A program made the position numbers and the translations under genes. A stretch of DNA of 64,000 bases from Calycina herbarum (lineage: Eukaryota > Ascomycota > Leotiomycetes > Helotiales > Pezizellaceae): the NCBI GenBank assembly GCA_001414485.1, contig LLEY01000022.1, positions 744,001-808,000 of the forward strand. Reading direction: 5' to 3'. How positions within the stretch are numbered: position 1 is the first letter of the stretch; each line of letters begins with the position of its first letter. The notes beneath the pieces are model-generated. The model saw only the letters and a list, made by a program, of their open reading frames with translations. It was not told the origin of the DNA and did no database searches. Shown piece by piece: positions 36,096 to 46,858 of the stretch.

Positions 36096-38211
36096 CACGA
36101 CTCTCCGTCCACACCAAAAGTATAAAAATCCCCTTCGGATTTCCTTTTCAATACATAAGTTCTTGCTGTTTGTGAAAAAGAAGATCGGGGCAAAATAAGT
36201 AATTCAATGAGCAGAAACAATTCCTGACCCTGGATAGAGTCTCCTGGGAAACCCCAACCAACTGCGGAGATGTCGAGAATAACCAGCTACCATGAGAGAC
36301 ACGCGACGAGAAACGAACGATCCGACGTGAAGGAAGAATGAAATGCACGATGATTATATATCGGCAATCCAACACTTGTAAGGAATTCATCCCATCCCAT
36401 CAACCGTTCGGAGAGACCTTGCCCGCGCGATCAGTAATCGCAATCGGGATCTCAACCTCCAACCTGAAAATGAAGTTCCGACTTCCAAATTCCCACAGCT
36501 CACAAGTCCAAGCCATCCCAACGCTGCAAACCTGTCAAATTTCGACGGATATGAGACGAAAGATAACGACGTCAAAGTTTCGAAAGGTCTTAAGTACTCT
36601 AGCGTTTCGTCCGGAGGTTGACATCAACCGATGGATTCAAACAAACCCCACGCGCAGGCTAGATTCGTACTTGCCTTGGCGCTAGCTCGTGATGATAAAT
36701 GGGTGCCGCACCGCAGCAACACGTGGAAGGAAGGAAAACGTGATCCTCTCACAATCCCCATTTATCATCACGAAGACTGAATTGGATTTCCAGAAATTCT
36801 TCCATTCGGCTCTTCCTTTACGGCGGTACGAGAGCAAACAATCCTCATCGCTTCCATCCATCCTCGTAGCGAATTGGGCTGCGGCAACTCGTTACGTGAA
36901 GCTTAGCAGGGAATGCGAGCTTCCTATTGGATAGGAGATGGCCTCTTTTGATCCTCTGCAGTGAGAAGGGGGGTGATTTGTCTGAATTTGTCCGAAAATG
37001 GGGAAAGCTCTGGGGTAGGATGCATGCTGATTTTATTGTTTCCATTCTTTTTTCTACAACGTTGTGTGGGAGTACGAAGTGGGAATGGAAATGGAAATGG
37101 AAATGGAAGTGGAAGAAGACCTCGGGAGGAAGCCACGAATCGTGTCGCTTCCATCAGGATGCCTTCTCTCTTCATTTTACGAGTCGAGCTTGAATTGCAT
37201 GGAGATGGAGTTGGCATTGCTTTGATGGCGGAGGTTGGCTATGGAGCAGTCTGGGCAGAGTGAGGGCCCGTGGGGTAGATGAGAGATTAGAGTTGTCAAT
37301 TGATGTGCGAGTTGAAACGGAAGCAGAGGGGGACGGTGATCACTTGGGGATACATGCTTTTTTTTTTAACGCTCAGAGAAGAGAAAGGTGTGTGTGGTGA
37401 TATGTGGGATGAGTGATCTCATACGAGAGAGCGCACTACCAACAGCCAAAAGGAGAGAGAGAGCCTTTTTTCAATCGCGAATCGCCAGCAGCCATGTGAG
37501 CGTTTATGTACAACATGGTGGTAACATGGTTCAATCCAGTCGTCGTCGCTCGTCAACGTTGTCGAGATTGTTTTCATCTCCGGGCCCTCTGCCAATCAAC
37601 ACAAGAGGAACGGCTCCATGGACAGAAGAAGTGGGGCGGCAACTTCTCGCGTGCCCACAATTCGTGGTCGCTCGTGGCCTGTGATTGGCTCGTGTGTCTG
37701 ATGAGAGTGCTTCATGCAGGGATGGCTGCATCCATCACGGCTTCTGTAGCCGAAAGAGGCAGATCCACGCGCCAAGCGAGCAATTAGCTTCATTTAGCTT
37801 CTTTTAGCCTGCTGCCGGTGGTTCCTGACAGCTGCTGGCCTGTCAGTGTGTTCCCCCCCAGCAAGTGCCTGTGGTAAATGTACCCTCACCCCATCCACGC
37901 CTTCTCAGTCTCTTCTTGCTTGCTCGACTTCTTGATTCTTTCTTGTCGCCCGTTGTCCTTGCCTCCCACGACACAAGAGTCAAAAACCCAAAAAAGCTTC
38001 AGTCCATCGCCAACGAGAGTTGCGCCAGTCACTCCTTCCCCCAAAAAAACACGCTCTTTCTCCCTTTGGGAACCCACACTCATTCCTGGTTAATCGGCTT
38101 CACTCTCTCAGCCTATCCCGTCCATTCCTTCGTTTACGAACCTCCCCCTCAGTCTTCCAGCCCTCTCTCGACCACCCCTTGGACTAACTAACGAAGCCTT
38201 TTGGTCTCTGT

Positions 38212-38400
38212 GTAAGTCCCTTCATTCCTCGGCCGTTCTAGATACACAGATGTCCCTCAACCCTTTAATATTGAGCTTTTCCCTCCTTTCCGGTGCCCAT
38301 GGTCCTACAATCGAAAGACCCTCGGTCGATGCTATCACTTCAGGAGGATGGAGCTTCAAGCATGCGGACAATTAGCTGACTCTCCCGGTGAAATAGACAG
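38212..38400 (+). other. Putative 5' UTR intron of the membrane-protein gene
   Basis: GTAAGT at 38212 is followed about 160 nt later by GCTGAC and an ACAG acceptor near 38400. Removing it would take out the ATGs at 38249, 38299, 38331, 38346 and 38361 from the leader, which supports the model. Confidence 0.4.
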
Positions 38401-38473
38401 CTCGAGTATTAACGACAATTTCTTCCCATCACTCACTGCGAGCGATTCCTGTTACTTTACGAACTCTATATTC

Positions 38474-38485
38474 ATGATCATATAA
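38474..38485 (+). CDS. Three-codon upstream ORF (Met-Ile-Ile)
   Basis: ATG ATC ATA TAA ends seven bases before the main ATG at 38493. If transcribed, it would tend to lower initiation at the main start. Not otherwise supported. Confidence 0.3.
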   Translation: MII

Positions 38486-38492
38486 TTCCGTA

Positions 38493-39071
38493 ATGGACTC
38501 AATATCAACACTCGTTTCCCGCGGCAGTGCCCTCACCGTCCGTGACGATTCTCCCGACAACAAAGCACAAAACAACACCATGCTGGATCTTGTCATTGCC
38601 CTCCTGGTCTTGGTCTTCGTTGCTCTCTCCTTGGTAGGCTCCCTTTTCTTGCTGAGGAGAATCCGCCGAAAGAACGCCATTGCCCGGCAGTCACTTCCAA
38701 TGCACAACGAACCAACCACACAACAACAAGGGCACCGACGCCTCACAATCACCGCCCCAGCATACACCCGTCACTCAAACATCTACGTGTATGACGAGAA
38801 ATCCCCAATGATGAGCGGCCCATCAACCCCAACCTCACCCGTCCCAGAAATCAGAATCACCTTCCCAGATGAGCAAGATGATGCTGGACGACGAACAAGT
38901 GGCCGCGTGGTAGTCGTCCGTGTTGGAGACACCAGCGTTGGGCTCGAACCATTACCAGAAGATGAGCAATTACCAGCATATGAAAAGGAGAGCGGAGAAC
39001 GATTTCACTCAATCGATATGGACCGAATTGGAGGCCTCAAGGAGAAGCACCAAAAGGATCAATACTCGTAG
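38493..39071 (+). CDS. Small single-pass membrane protein, unknown function
   Basis: Uninterrupted frame of 192 codons beginning at an ATG. Residues 1-28 are short and polar, residues about 29-54 form one strongly hydrophobic helix (LDLVIALLVLVFVALSLVGS..), and a basic stop-transfer run RRIRRK follows. This predicts a type III-like membrane protein with an N-terminal outside segment and a cytosolic tail of about 135 residues. The tail is Ser/Pro/Thr-rich, then acidic, with an LPAYEK motif near residue 161 resembling the PPxY-type sites that WW-domain ubiquitin ligases bind. There is no signal peptide before the helix. I do not recognise the family. Long non-coding sequence flanks it on both sides, so neighbours give no clue. 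Confidence 0.7.
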   Translation: MDSISTLVSRGSALTVRDDSPDNKAQNNTMLDLVIALLVLVFVALSLVGSLFLLRRIRRKNAIARQSLPMHNEPTTQQQGHRRLTITAPAYTRHSNIYVYDEKSPMMSGPSTPTSPVPEIRITFPDEQDDAGRRTSGRVVVVRVGDTSVGLEPLPEDEQLPAYEKESGERFHSIDMDRIGGLKEKHQKDQYS

Positions 39072-40323
39072 ATCTTCCCACCAATCCCACCAAAACCTCG
39101 ATGATGAACGTTTCCTTTCTCCTAGACACCCTTTACCTTTCTTCCGACCTGCACAAAAACCTCTCTCGATAGACGCCATTGACACACACTTCCACGAGCC
39201 CTTTCTCTGTACATGCCCCGTACCGGGTGCTTGAGGCATGTCTGGGTAGAAACGGAGTCCTAACCTTTTCCCGGACCTTCCGCCTCGCATTTGCCATATT
39301 CTTCGTTTTCGCTGTATGTAGTGTACGAAACCCCACCATTTGCCTTCTCATGCACTACCCAGCCGGCATCTTTCAGCGCCTCTTCTTCTTCTTTGTGTTT
39401 TCTTTTTCTTCTCTTTTTCGGTTCGACGTCTTTGGGAAACCCGACAAATCAGGATTGGAGTTACAACAATTTTTTTGGTCGGACCATGGCGAAAAAAATG
39501 AAACAGCAAGTTCAATCGTACGCGGATTCGAACGAAATGTTCTCAATGTTAGTGTCTTTTTTACAACAAAACAAAACGAAAACAGACAAGCGGAACAACC
39601 ACATCACTCTTCTTCGGGGATTATTATATTCCAATGAGGGGATCTCTTTGTGGATTGGGAACGTTTTACGTTTCGGTACATTATGCGCTCGATAAGGAAG
39701 ATGGCTTCTTGTTTTTGAGGGGAGAAGAGAGGACTTTTCATTGTTGTTGGTGTTTTCCCTTGTTTTTCTCCTACGCCTTGGCACGCGGCTGCTACTCGAT
39801 GCCTTCCTTATCCTGTACGGGCGGATTCTTTTCGACTTCTCTCTGGATCTTTCTATTCTCGGAAGTCAAAACAACGAACCAACACCAACCCTTTCTCATG
39901 TACCGAAGACTGGAGGGAAATAATTATATTGGGGGTAATTGATGGATGGGATATTAATGTTACGAAGGAGAGTTGGAATCTTGTTCGAAGATCAATCGTG
40001 CATGGGGCATGAGAGTTGATTGGTACTGGATGGGTGTAGGGAAACTCGGGAGAGGGTGGTGGTAGTGAGAGAAGATGGTGGGTGATGATGAAAGGGGGAT
40101 GGGATGATTGTCTTTTCCTTCTCCTCTCGAAAATATCTCGTGCTGTCCGTAAATTTATAATGTATTCTACGTAATTTTTTCCTTTCCTTCTCTCGAACAA
40201 GGAAAGCAAGCAATGAATGAGGATGAGAGTTGTTTATATGATCAAGTTTTTCTATTTTCGATTTCGTAATGTGATGTGATGAGTGAAGTGGGGTGGTGGG
40301 AGTGAGATATCTAGGTAAATCGT

Positions 40324-40565
40324 GGGTAAGTTGTGGCTTACTCGCAGCTTACAACGTGAGTAACTCATAGCTTACTCGCAAGTTCCTGGATCCTCGACAG
40401 CTTATCCAATGTGGGCCGAAAACTTCATGAGCAAGCTATTGAGTTCCGAGGAATCAAAGGTTGCGAGAGTGACCAATGGCTTATCTACGAGTAACTCTTG
40501 GCTTAGCTAGCTACCAGTAACCCACGGCTTACTCACGAGCAACTCAACCGTAGGTAATTCACGAG
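40324..40565. repeat. Degenerate ~26-30-nt repeats around GAGTAACTC and GGCTTACTC
   Basis: About eight units combining GAGTAACTC-like and GGCTTACTC-like segments follow each other, in both the exact form and forms with one to three changes. They stop sharply at both ends. Confidence 0.7.
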
Positions 40566-40974
40566 AATGGCAAGACCCAACAAAACAAGGATGAATCAAC
40601 CAACCAAATTCTTTTTCAACTCTAGAGGGGATCGGAAGTTGGGCGGGAAGAAGTGAGTTTGTTTTTTACCTCCTCACTCTCTTGCATTCGCCTCAACCTC
40701 TCTCTCTCTCACTCACTCACACACTCTCTCTTCGCCAATGAAATCTCGGTTTCTCTTTTGATGTATAGAAGAGGGTGAAGGAGGAGGGATATTGAGGATT
40801 TAGGGCTGAACTATTTGGTTATATATGGAGTATACTTGGGAGTGGGGAGTGGGATTGTTAGAGTGAACGAACGTGTTGAAGGTATGTAAATTCCAGATGA
40901 AGAGGGAATTTGAGTAATGGGGTGTGTTTGAGATTGAAAGGGTTGAGGAGGAGGGGGTGAAGGAGGCGTTTACT

Positions 40975-41005
40975 GTCTGTCGATGAGGGGCGTTACTGTC
41001 GATTT
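40975..41005 (+). repeat. Paired-GTCGA element, one base longer
   Basis: GTCGA at 40979 and 40998, a period of 19 instead of 18. The second box is preceded by TTACT, as in other copies, and purine-rich sequence precedes the element. Confidence 0.45.
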
Positions 41006-41612
41006 TATCCCCACAATATTGGTTGTGGTCCTTCCATCTTTCTTCCTCGAGCTTGGGTTGGTTATTCAATCCTATCGATGGTGTTCCTTTGGCAAGCTTG
41101 GGTGTGTTTTCACTCCTGGTATTGTGAGAGTATCCTGGATGTGACTTTGACGGGGCTAAGAAAAGAAATGGCATCTGCCTCTTTTCTTTCTTTCTTTTAT
41201 CGTTGGGTTCTTCGGTCTCGGGGGGTTGCTGGAGGACTTTGAGATGCGCGTTTTTGAATTTGAAGTCGTCGTCGTGATGGCGTCTTGCTGATTTTAGGTC
41301 TTGGGAACTGGGGTTGAGGAGGGGAATTGGTCTGTGTTGTATGATTCGTGGTATCACTTGCTGGGTCTAAGTTATCGATAGGTTTGGTGGGGTTGATGGG
41401 TTTGAAAACTTCTCTTTGGGTGCGTGGAGGAATGGTAGTAATCATAACCAGGATGGGGTTGCTGTATTTGGGAAGCCTTGTTTTGGGATACTATGGGGTG
41501 GTGGAGGTTTGTTTATAGTGCTTGGGAAAGAGAAGAGGAGATGAGGAGATTGGGCTTGATTCGTTTGGAGGGGATTGGGAGGGAATGAGGTGAGATGGAA
41601 CGGAGGAGGGTT

Positions 41613-41642
41613 TAGTGCCGAAATTAAGGTTGTTGTCGATTC
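41613..41642 (+). repeat. Paired-GTCGA element, near copy
   Basis: GCCGA at 41617 and GTCGA at 41635, period 18, with TTC after the second box and purine-rich sequence upstream. One mismatch. Confidence 0.45.
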
Positions 41643-42290
41643 CATCATCTTCTTTTGTTGTTGTGAACTGGGGAGGGAGGCTGAATGGGTGGCACTTGGC
41701 AGTTTTCTTTCGAAGAATTGCTCAAGGTACTTCTTACCTGGCTTGGATATCTGCGATAGGTAATAGGTCCTCCTCCATCCTCAGATAAGGTGTTGTTTGT
41801 TTTCTGTGGTTCTGTGGGTTGAGGGGACTGAGAATATTCTCATAAGAAAGGGGTTTAAATTAAGAACTTGGGGGGGGGGGTTACCACTAAGGGACTCGTA
41901 CCCAAGAAGTAACATTGCTGATCTAATTCTTTCTAATTCTTTACTGAGAAACTCTATACTTTACCAACCTAGATGACGCCTGTATTGGCTTTTGCTTCTA
42001 TCTCTAGAGCATTCTTTAGTATGTTTCTAAAAACGTGTCCTTAGGTGCTTGAAATTGAAGGAAAAGTGTTGGTCGGATGTCTTTGGCGCTGGATTCTCAA
42101 AAGGTTCTGGTGGTTGGGAGAGTTGTCGCAGGGTGGAATTTTCTCGAAAACAACAAACTCGAAGCTAGTTTGGAAGGATTTGAGTAAGTACAAAGCTTTC
42201 GAGTTCAACAATTGCCGCTGAGGCGCGGGAAGGGTTGATTATATGGAGAGGAAATAGGAGGGATGCCGTAAGATGGGAAGTATGAGAGTT

Positions 42291-42320
42291 TATTGTCGAA
42301 TAGAATATCACTGTCGATTC
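42291..42320 (+). repeat. Paired-GTCGA element, exact copy
   Basis: GTCGA at 42295 and 42313, period 18, with TATT before the first box and ACT before and TTC after the second. This copy is closest to the consensus. Confidence 0.6.
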
Positions 42321-42980
42321 TTTGGAAGATGTGTAGGATATTTATCACTATCTACAATTTGCTTAGAACACTTTTCTTGAACAGTGACGAGAGGTGTTTT
42401 GGAGTAAGGCAAGGTAGTGTTGCTGTTTGTTGAGGTCAGATCTTCACTCCATACTCTGGAGTGGCTACAGGTAACTATGGATAGTGAAATCTAAAGAAAC
42501 GAAGAGAAGTTATAAGCTAGGGATATGAGAATGGTTGGGAATCTGAGGAGAAGAGACCTGGAGTGCAAGGAGAATGAGTGGGTGGTTAATGTCATAGACA
42601 CCTTTTTTCTCTCTGCAAATTCCAGCAACATGCGGGTCACTTTAAAGGGGTCAACGCAATACCATGTTCTGTGGTCTTTTTCATTCTAGCACCCTCTCAA
42701 GTTTCCCCTTCACCTAAAGTTAGCAAAGAACTCGAGCATAGAAAACCCACTCAGGGTGAAGCGAAGCGAAAATTACTAGTATAAAAAAGAGAATGCCATT
42801 GAGTGAAAACCCACGCAACGAATTTGTTGGTGTCTGGTTTATTGTTGGCTGACCAGATTTCTAGAAAGAACCAAAGAGGAGAATTCCTGTATTGCTTCTT
42901 GGACGAGAGGTAAGGTAAGAGATCCCGCTCTAGGGAGAGGAGAAAATGGCAAAGAGGCAGGTGAGAATATAGAAAGCTGT

Positions 42981-43010
42981 TACCGTCGAAAAAGGAGTCA
43001 GTGTCGATCC
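42981..43010 (+). repeat. Paired-GTCGA element, exact copy
   Basis: GTCGA at 42985 and 43003, period 18, preceded by TACC and followed by TCC. Purine-rich sequence lies upstream and T-rich downstream. Confidence 0.6.
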
Positions 43011-43972
43011 TTAATTCTTCATTGTTTTCTTTTTCTTCCAGGGGGTTAATGATCAGATTGAGAGTCTTATCATATTTGATTTTTTTTTACCCACCACGGC
43101 TAGGGATAAATCCGGGGAAAAGAAGTCAAACTCAGGTTCAGAACAAGAACACCATAGTGCGCTCACCGCTGCGATTAGTTTGGGATGAGAGACATTGTAT
43201 GATATGATCTGGTGCTTTATACTTCAGAAACTAGAAGTTGGGTGGATGGTTGGGCAGATAGATGGGGAGTGGATTGAAATTGTTGGAGTTTTATGGGAAG
43301 AAGACTACAAGGAGTGAGAATGGGAAGAAGAATGCCTTCAAAGATTTGAAAATATTCTTCTGGGGCCCTTAACGTTTTTACGGTGTTTTTACTGAATGGG
43401 ATGTAAGCGTCAAAGACTCTCTTCACATGCAATATGAAAGGTGATATGTTTTATTCAATAAGTTGTCTCTCTTCCCTACCAGTAAATAGAAACTCTACAG
43501 TAAAAACGGAATTGAGTATATCGCTGACTCAAGGCCAAAACAATGGTACCTGATGATAACAAAATGTATATGAGCGGGTAGTTATATATACAAGGCTCTC
43601 TCTATTTCACTTCAAATCACTAGAGAAGTTGAGAAGTTTATAGAGCGGATTTCAGACAAATTTGACGGAGGTTAAATTCGTATGCCCAATTCAAGGACTA
43701 GCTGCGCGATGGAGAAGTTCAAATTTAGATACGATGCTCGAAAAACATACTCTCTCTACTCGCGTTTAAAACTTCGCCACAATTCTGTGGTCTAATTCCC
43801 ACAACTCTCAAAGAACACAACGCCATTGAACCTGGTGTTTTTCTCCCCTCTGAAAAAAAAAATAGTACGGTGGACGGCGATTTCCAATGGCACAGCGACA
43901 GTCCGCTTACTTTAGGGGTGGAAAGTAAGCCAATGGTGTTCCCACTTTTAAAAACCCAATGAGGACCAAAAA

Positions 43973-44002
43973 AGATCGACAGTAAAGGAAGATTCGACAG
44001 TA
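43973..44002 (-). repeat. Paired-GTCGA element, exact copy, inverted
   Basis: On the minus strand GTCGA begins at 43998 and 43980, period 18, with TACT before both boxes. It is reversed relative to its neighbours. Confidence 0.6.
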
Positions 44003-45423
44003 AGAGGTTGAAGTCAAATTCAAGGTGGGATATTGATTTCGCTCACCCAAAATATATCAACTAACCTCTTGCTCAAGGACCACTTGAGGGTTGCTTTAGC
44101 TCTTTGGATCTTTATTGTTCTTACTCAGGGATTCCCATGAGCAACTTTTTCTTATGCTTGATCATGTGAGTCTGTATAACAGTGATGATGTGTTTTATTC
44201 ACCATCCCCCCCCAGCCAGCAACTGGTCACTCGGCTGTTAAATTCAAAGAAGGTTAAGTGAGACATGACAGAGGGTAGGGAGCAGGCCTACTATTCATTC
44301 AAACAAGGAACGCAATAGCCTAAGCGGATTGGGAATAGGTTATTTTGGGGAACGAGAGCGGGGAAGAAAGACCACACTCTATATTGGCGGATTTCGATAC
44401 AAAATTTTCATCAAGGTTATCAAGTTTCTGGACCTCAGTCATCGTCGAGATCAAAGAAGACGAACTGCTCAAAGTAGTATTTTATGTTGACATCCCCATG
44501 GCATCACAGACTTTAAAGAATGTGACCCATTAGAGCAAAAAGCATTACCGTGGATCCTATACCCTTATATGGTGTGGTGGGGCGTTTATTCAAGAGACTG
44601 GAATTCTTTAAAAGAGGAAAACGCAAACCGGAACCACATAACGACTGTTCTATGACTTCTCCTTGCATTGTTGGTGTTTTAAATTCCAGTTAGACATATA
44701 TAAACTTCTGAAAGTGGTTAGTAGTGGTTACCCGAGTTTATAAAAGCAAGCGGTTTCGTACTAGGTAGCTTCTTTTGAAGTTCATGAATTACGTTTTCTT
44801 GCTGCCGGATCCTTTCTCGCCGTCGAGTATTATTGTACATCTTGTACATCATCCATGGACTTACATTTAGATTTTTCTTGAAAAAGATAGATAGGTTTCT
44901 TCGTCTTCCAGTGGTCACAAAAACAGGCACTCATCGACGAGGGATCCGAGAGCTAGGATCTTTGGGAGATACATTTCTTTTTTGTTGAGATTGTTCGAGA
45001 GTGTTTCCTATATTCTTATTGGCTGTGATCTCGCATTTATTTTGCTTCAATAAGGCAGTTGAAATTTTTGAGCGTGAAGAGCTTTTGGCAGCGAGAGCAT
45101 TTGTGGTCTAGGGCTTGGTTTAAGCTTGACTGGTTTGAAAATGTTCTAGAGTACCCAGCATATGAAAGCAGAAACGGAGAGTGGGAGTCTCAGACACTAT
45201 CCGCTAGAGTGAGTTGGTCCGTGAACAAAAAGAAGACTGACTCTTGAAGCAAATAGGAAGTAACGTGGCTGATCAACAAACTCTTATAAAACAAGCAGAG
45301 AAACAAGAAGTGATAGAATCAGACTCGCATTACTCCAGAAATTTTGACGTAAGCGAGGGAAATGGGATTTACCCACCACCATCGATGACAGCATCACTCT
45401 TCTCTCAGATGAGTGGAAACCTT

Positions 45424-45453
45424 CACTGTCGAAGCTTATTTTATTGTCGAACT
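45424..45453 (+). repeat. Paired-GTCGA element, exact copy
   Basis: GTCGA at 45428 and 45446, period 18, with CACT before the first box and A after each box. Confidence 0.55.
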
Positions 45454-46161
45454 TACTGAACTCGTGCATAACCCCTTGTTCTAAAGAGCCAATACAGCAC
45501 GAGAAGGCAAAATGTTGCAAAAAAGATATTTTACCTTTGTCAGAGCAATCACGGCTACTCTATGTGATCAGGGTGATGACTCGCGGAGTAAAATTGGCGT
45601 CACTAGCTTTGTTGTGCAGTTGGTAAGAAAGAGAATAGAGTGAAGTCGAATCTCTTATATACCAAAGTTATACACCAAAGTTGTACTGTTGTACTGGTAT
45701 GCTTTATTGCCCAATTACGAAATTGATGAATTTTATCAACACATATCAGAGATTCGCCACAAGTCAACCACTTAAATGAAGTCGAAAAGTATTCCTAGAT
45801 ACAATAGATAGTTCCTGTAGCTCCGAACTTCATTCGTTTGAGTTAACTCTTCTAAAACTTCTTGAAGACTCATATTTGTTAATACATCTGTGTCAAGAGT
45901 TGGAATTATAGTATTGTATACTCTTGAAAATGCTGAGGCGTCGATATAAGAACTCATTATCAACGAGAAAGGGTTTCACATATTCTTAGACAAGTCAGAA
46001 ACTTCATACCATATGGTTCTGAAATTCTTTCCCGCATTCCTAGGAGTGGGAGTGGAGACACTTCTTTCGTAACAGCACAGGATGAATTTTAAGCAGTCTA
46101 GTAGCAGCCCTTTTCAATGAGCGGCACAGATATCAGTTTATTATGTTTGATAAATTAAGAT

Positions 46162-46191
46162 TGTTGTCGAAAGACGTGCTATCGTTGATTC
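46162..46191 (+). repeat. Paired-GTCGA element, near copy
   Basis: GTCGA at 46166 and GTTGA at 46184, period 18, with TTC after the second box. One mismatch. Confidence 0.4.
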
Positions 46192-46828
46192 GCACATATA
46201 GTCGCACCGAGATCAATTTATGAGTTGATCATCTATCTATAGCTTTTTAAATTAGAACGCTGTGCATGGTTGTCAAAGAATCTTCGTAGAGTTTTTGATA
46301 CAGACACAACAAGACATTCAGGATGATTTAGAAATGCAAGTTGGAATTGTTCAATAGATACCAAGGAAACCTTCTCCAAGAGCGTCCTTAAATACCCAAG
46401 AAATGAAGAGACTACTTCAAGACTCTAAATACCCCTTCTGTTTTGAAACCCAAGTGGCTTTAAAAGACTTCCTTGTGCTTTTATTTGATTTGTTGCTGCA
46501 GTGTATAAAAAGCAAAATCGTAGAAAGGAAAGATGAGACCAAGAGTCAAGACTATACAACAACCGAGTACGTAGCTAGAATGAGAGCCCCACAACCAACT
46601 AGATTTGCCTTACGCGAGGAAACACGAAATCACTCCTCAACCCTTTTCAGTTTCTCAAAGTCGACAAAGAGTAGGCCCCTGGCAAATGTTCCGTTCCGAA
46701 ACCAGACACCCAACACAAATATCCCAGTCCCAGAATCCATCAAAACCCAGAACCCAAGACCAGCAAAAACAACCCCGCAGAGAACAAAACCAAAATTTCC
46801 CACTATAGTTTTCCAAACTGCAGTTTTC

Positions 46829-46858
46829 TACCGTCGAAACACAACTCACCCTCGATTC
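46829..46858 (+). repeat. Paired-GTCGA element, near copy
   Basis: GTCGA at 46833 and CTCGA at 46851, period 18, preceded by TACC and followed by TTCC. One mismatch. Confidence 0.4.

Larger units (their letters stand above)
31103..38211. other. Long non-coding stretch with simple repeats
   Basis: No recognisable protein domain and no frame above 180 codons. Short repeats include GAGAAAAGG units (31379-31410), GATGCCCT units (31537-31559), GGAATGGCT units (32338-32380), a 13-nt tandem (34365-34403), TATTTGA units (34896-34921) and GGAAAT units (37081-37112). An imperfect foldback lies at about 35770-36095. From 37879 the plus strand becomes C/T-rich and ATG-free, probably the leader of the gene at 38493. 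Confidence 0.55.

Noticed and set aside
40800..41357. 185-codon frame on the minus strand
   Set aside because: Composition (Pro, Ser, Asn, His, Lys) follows the strong G/T skew of the plus strand; no domain, and the paired-GTCGA element lies inside it.
41880..41913. Small hairpin GTTAC..GTAAC with inner GGG..CCC after an 11-G run
   Set aside because: Short, interrupted by an internal loop, with no match to a tRNA or known RNA family.
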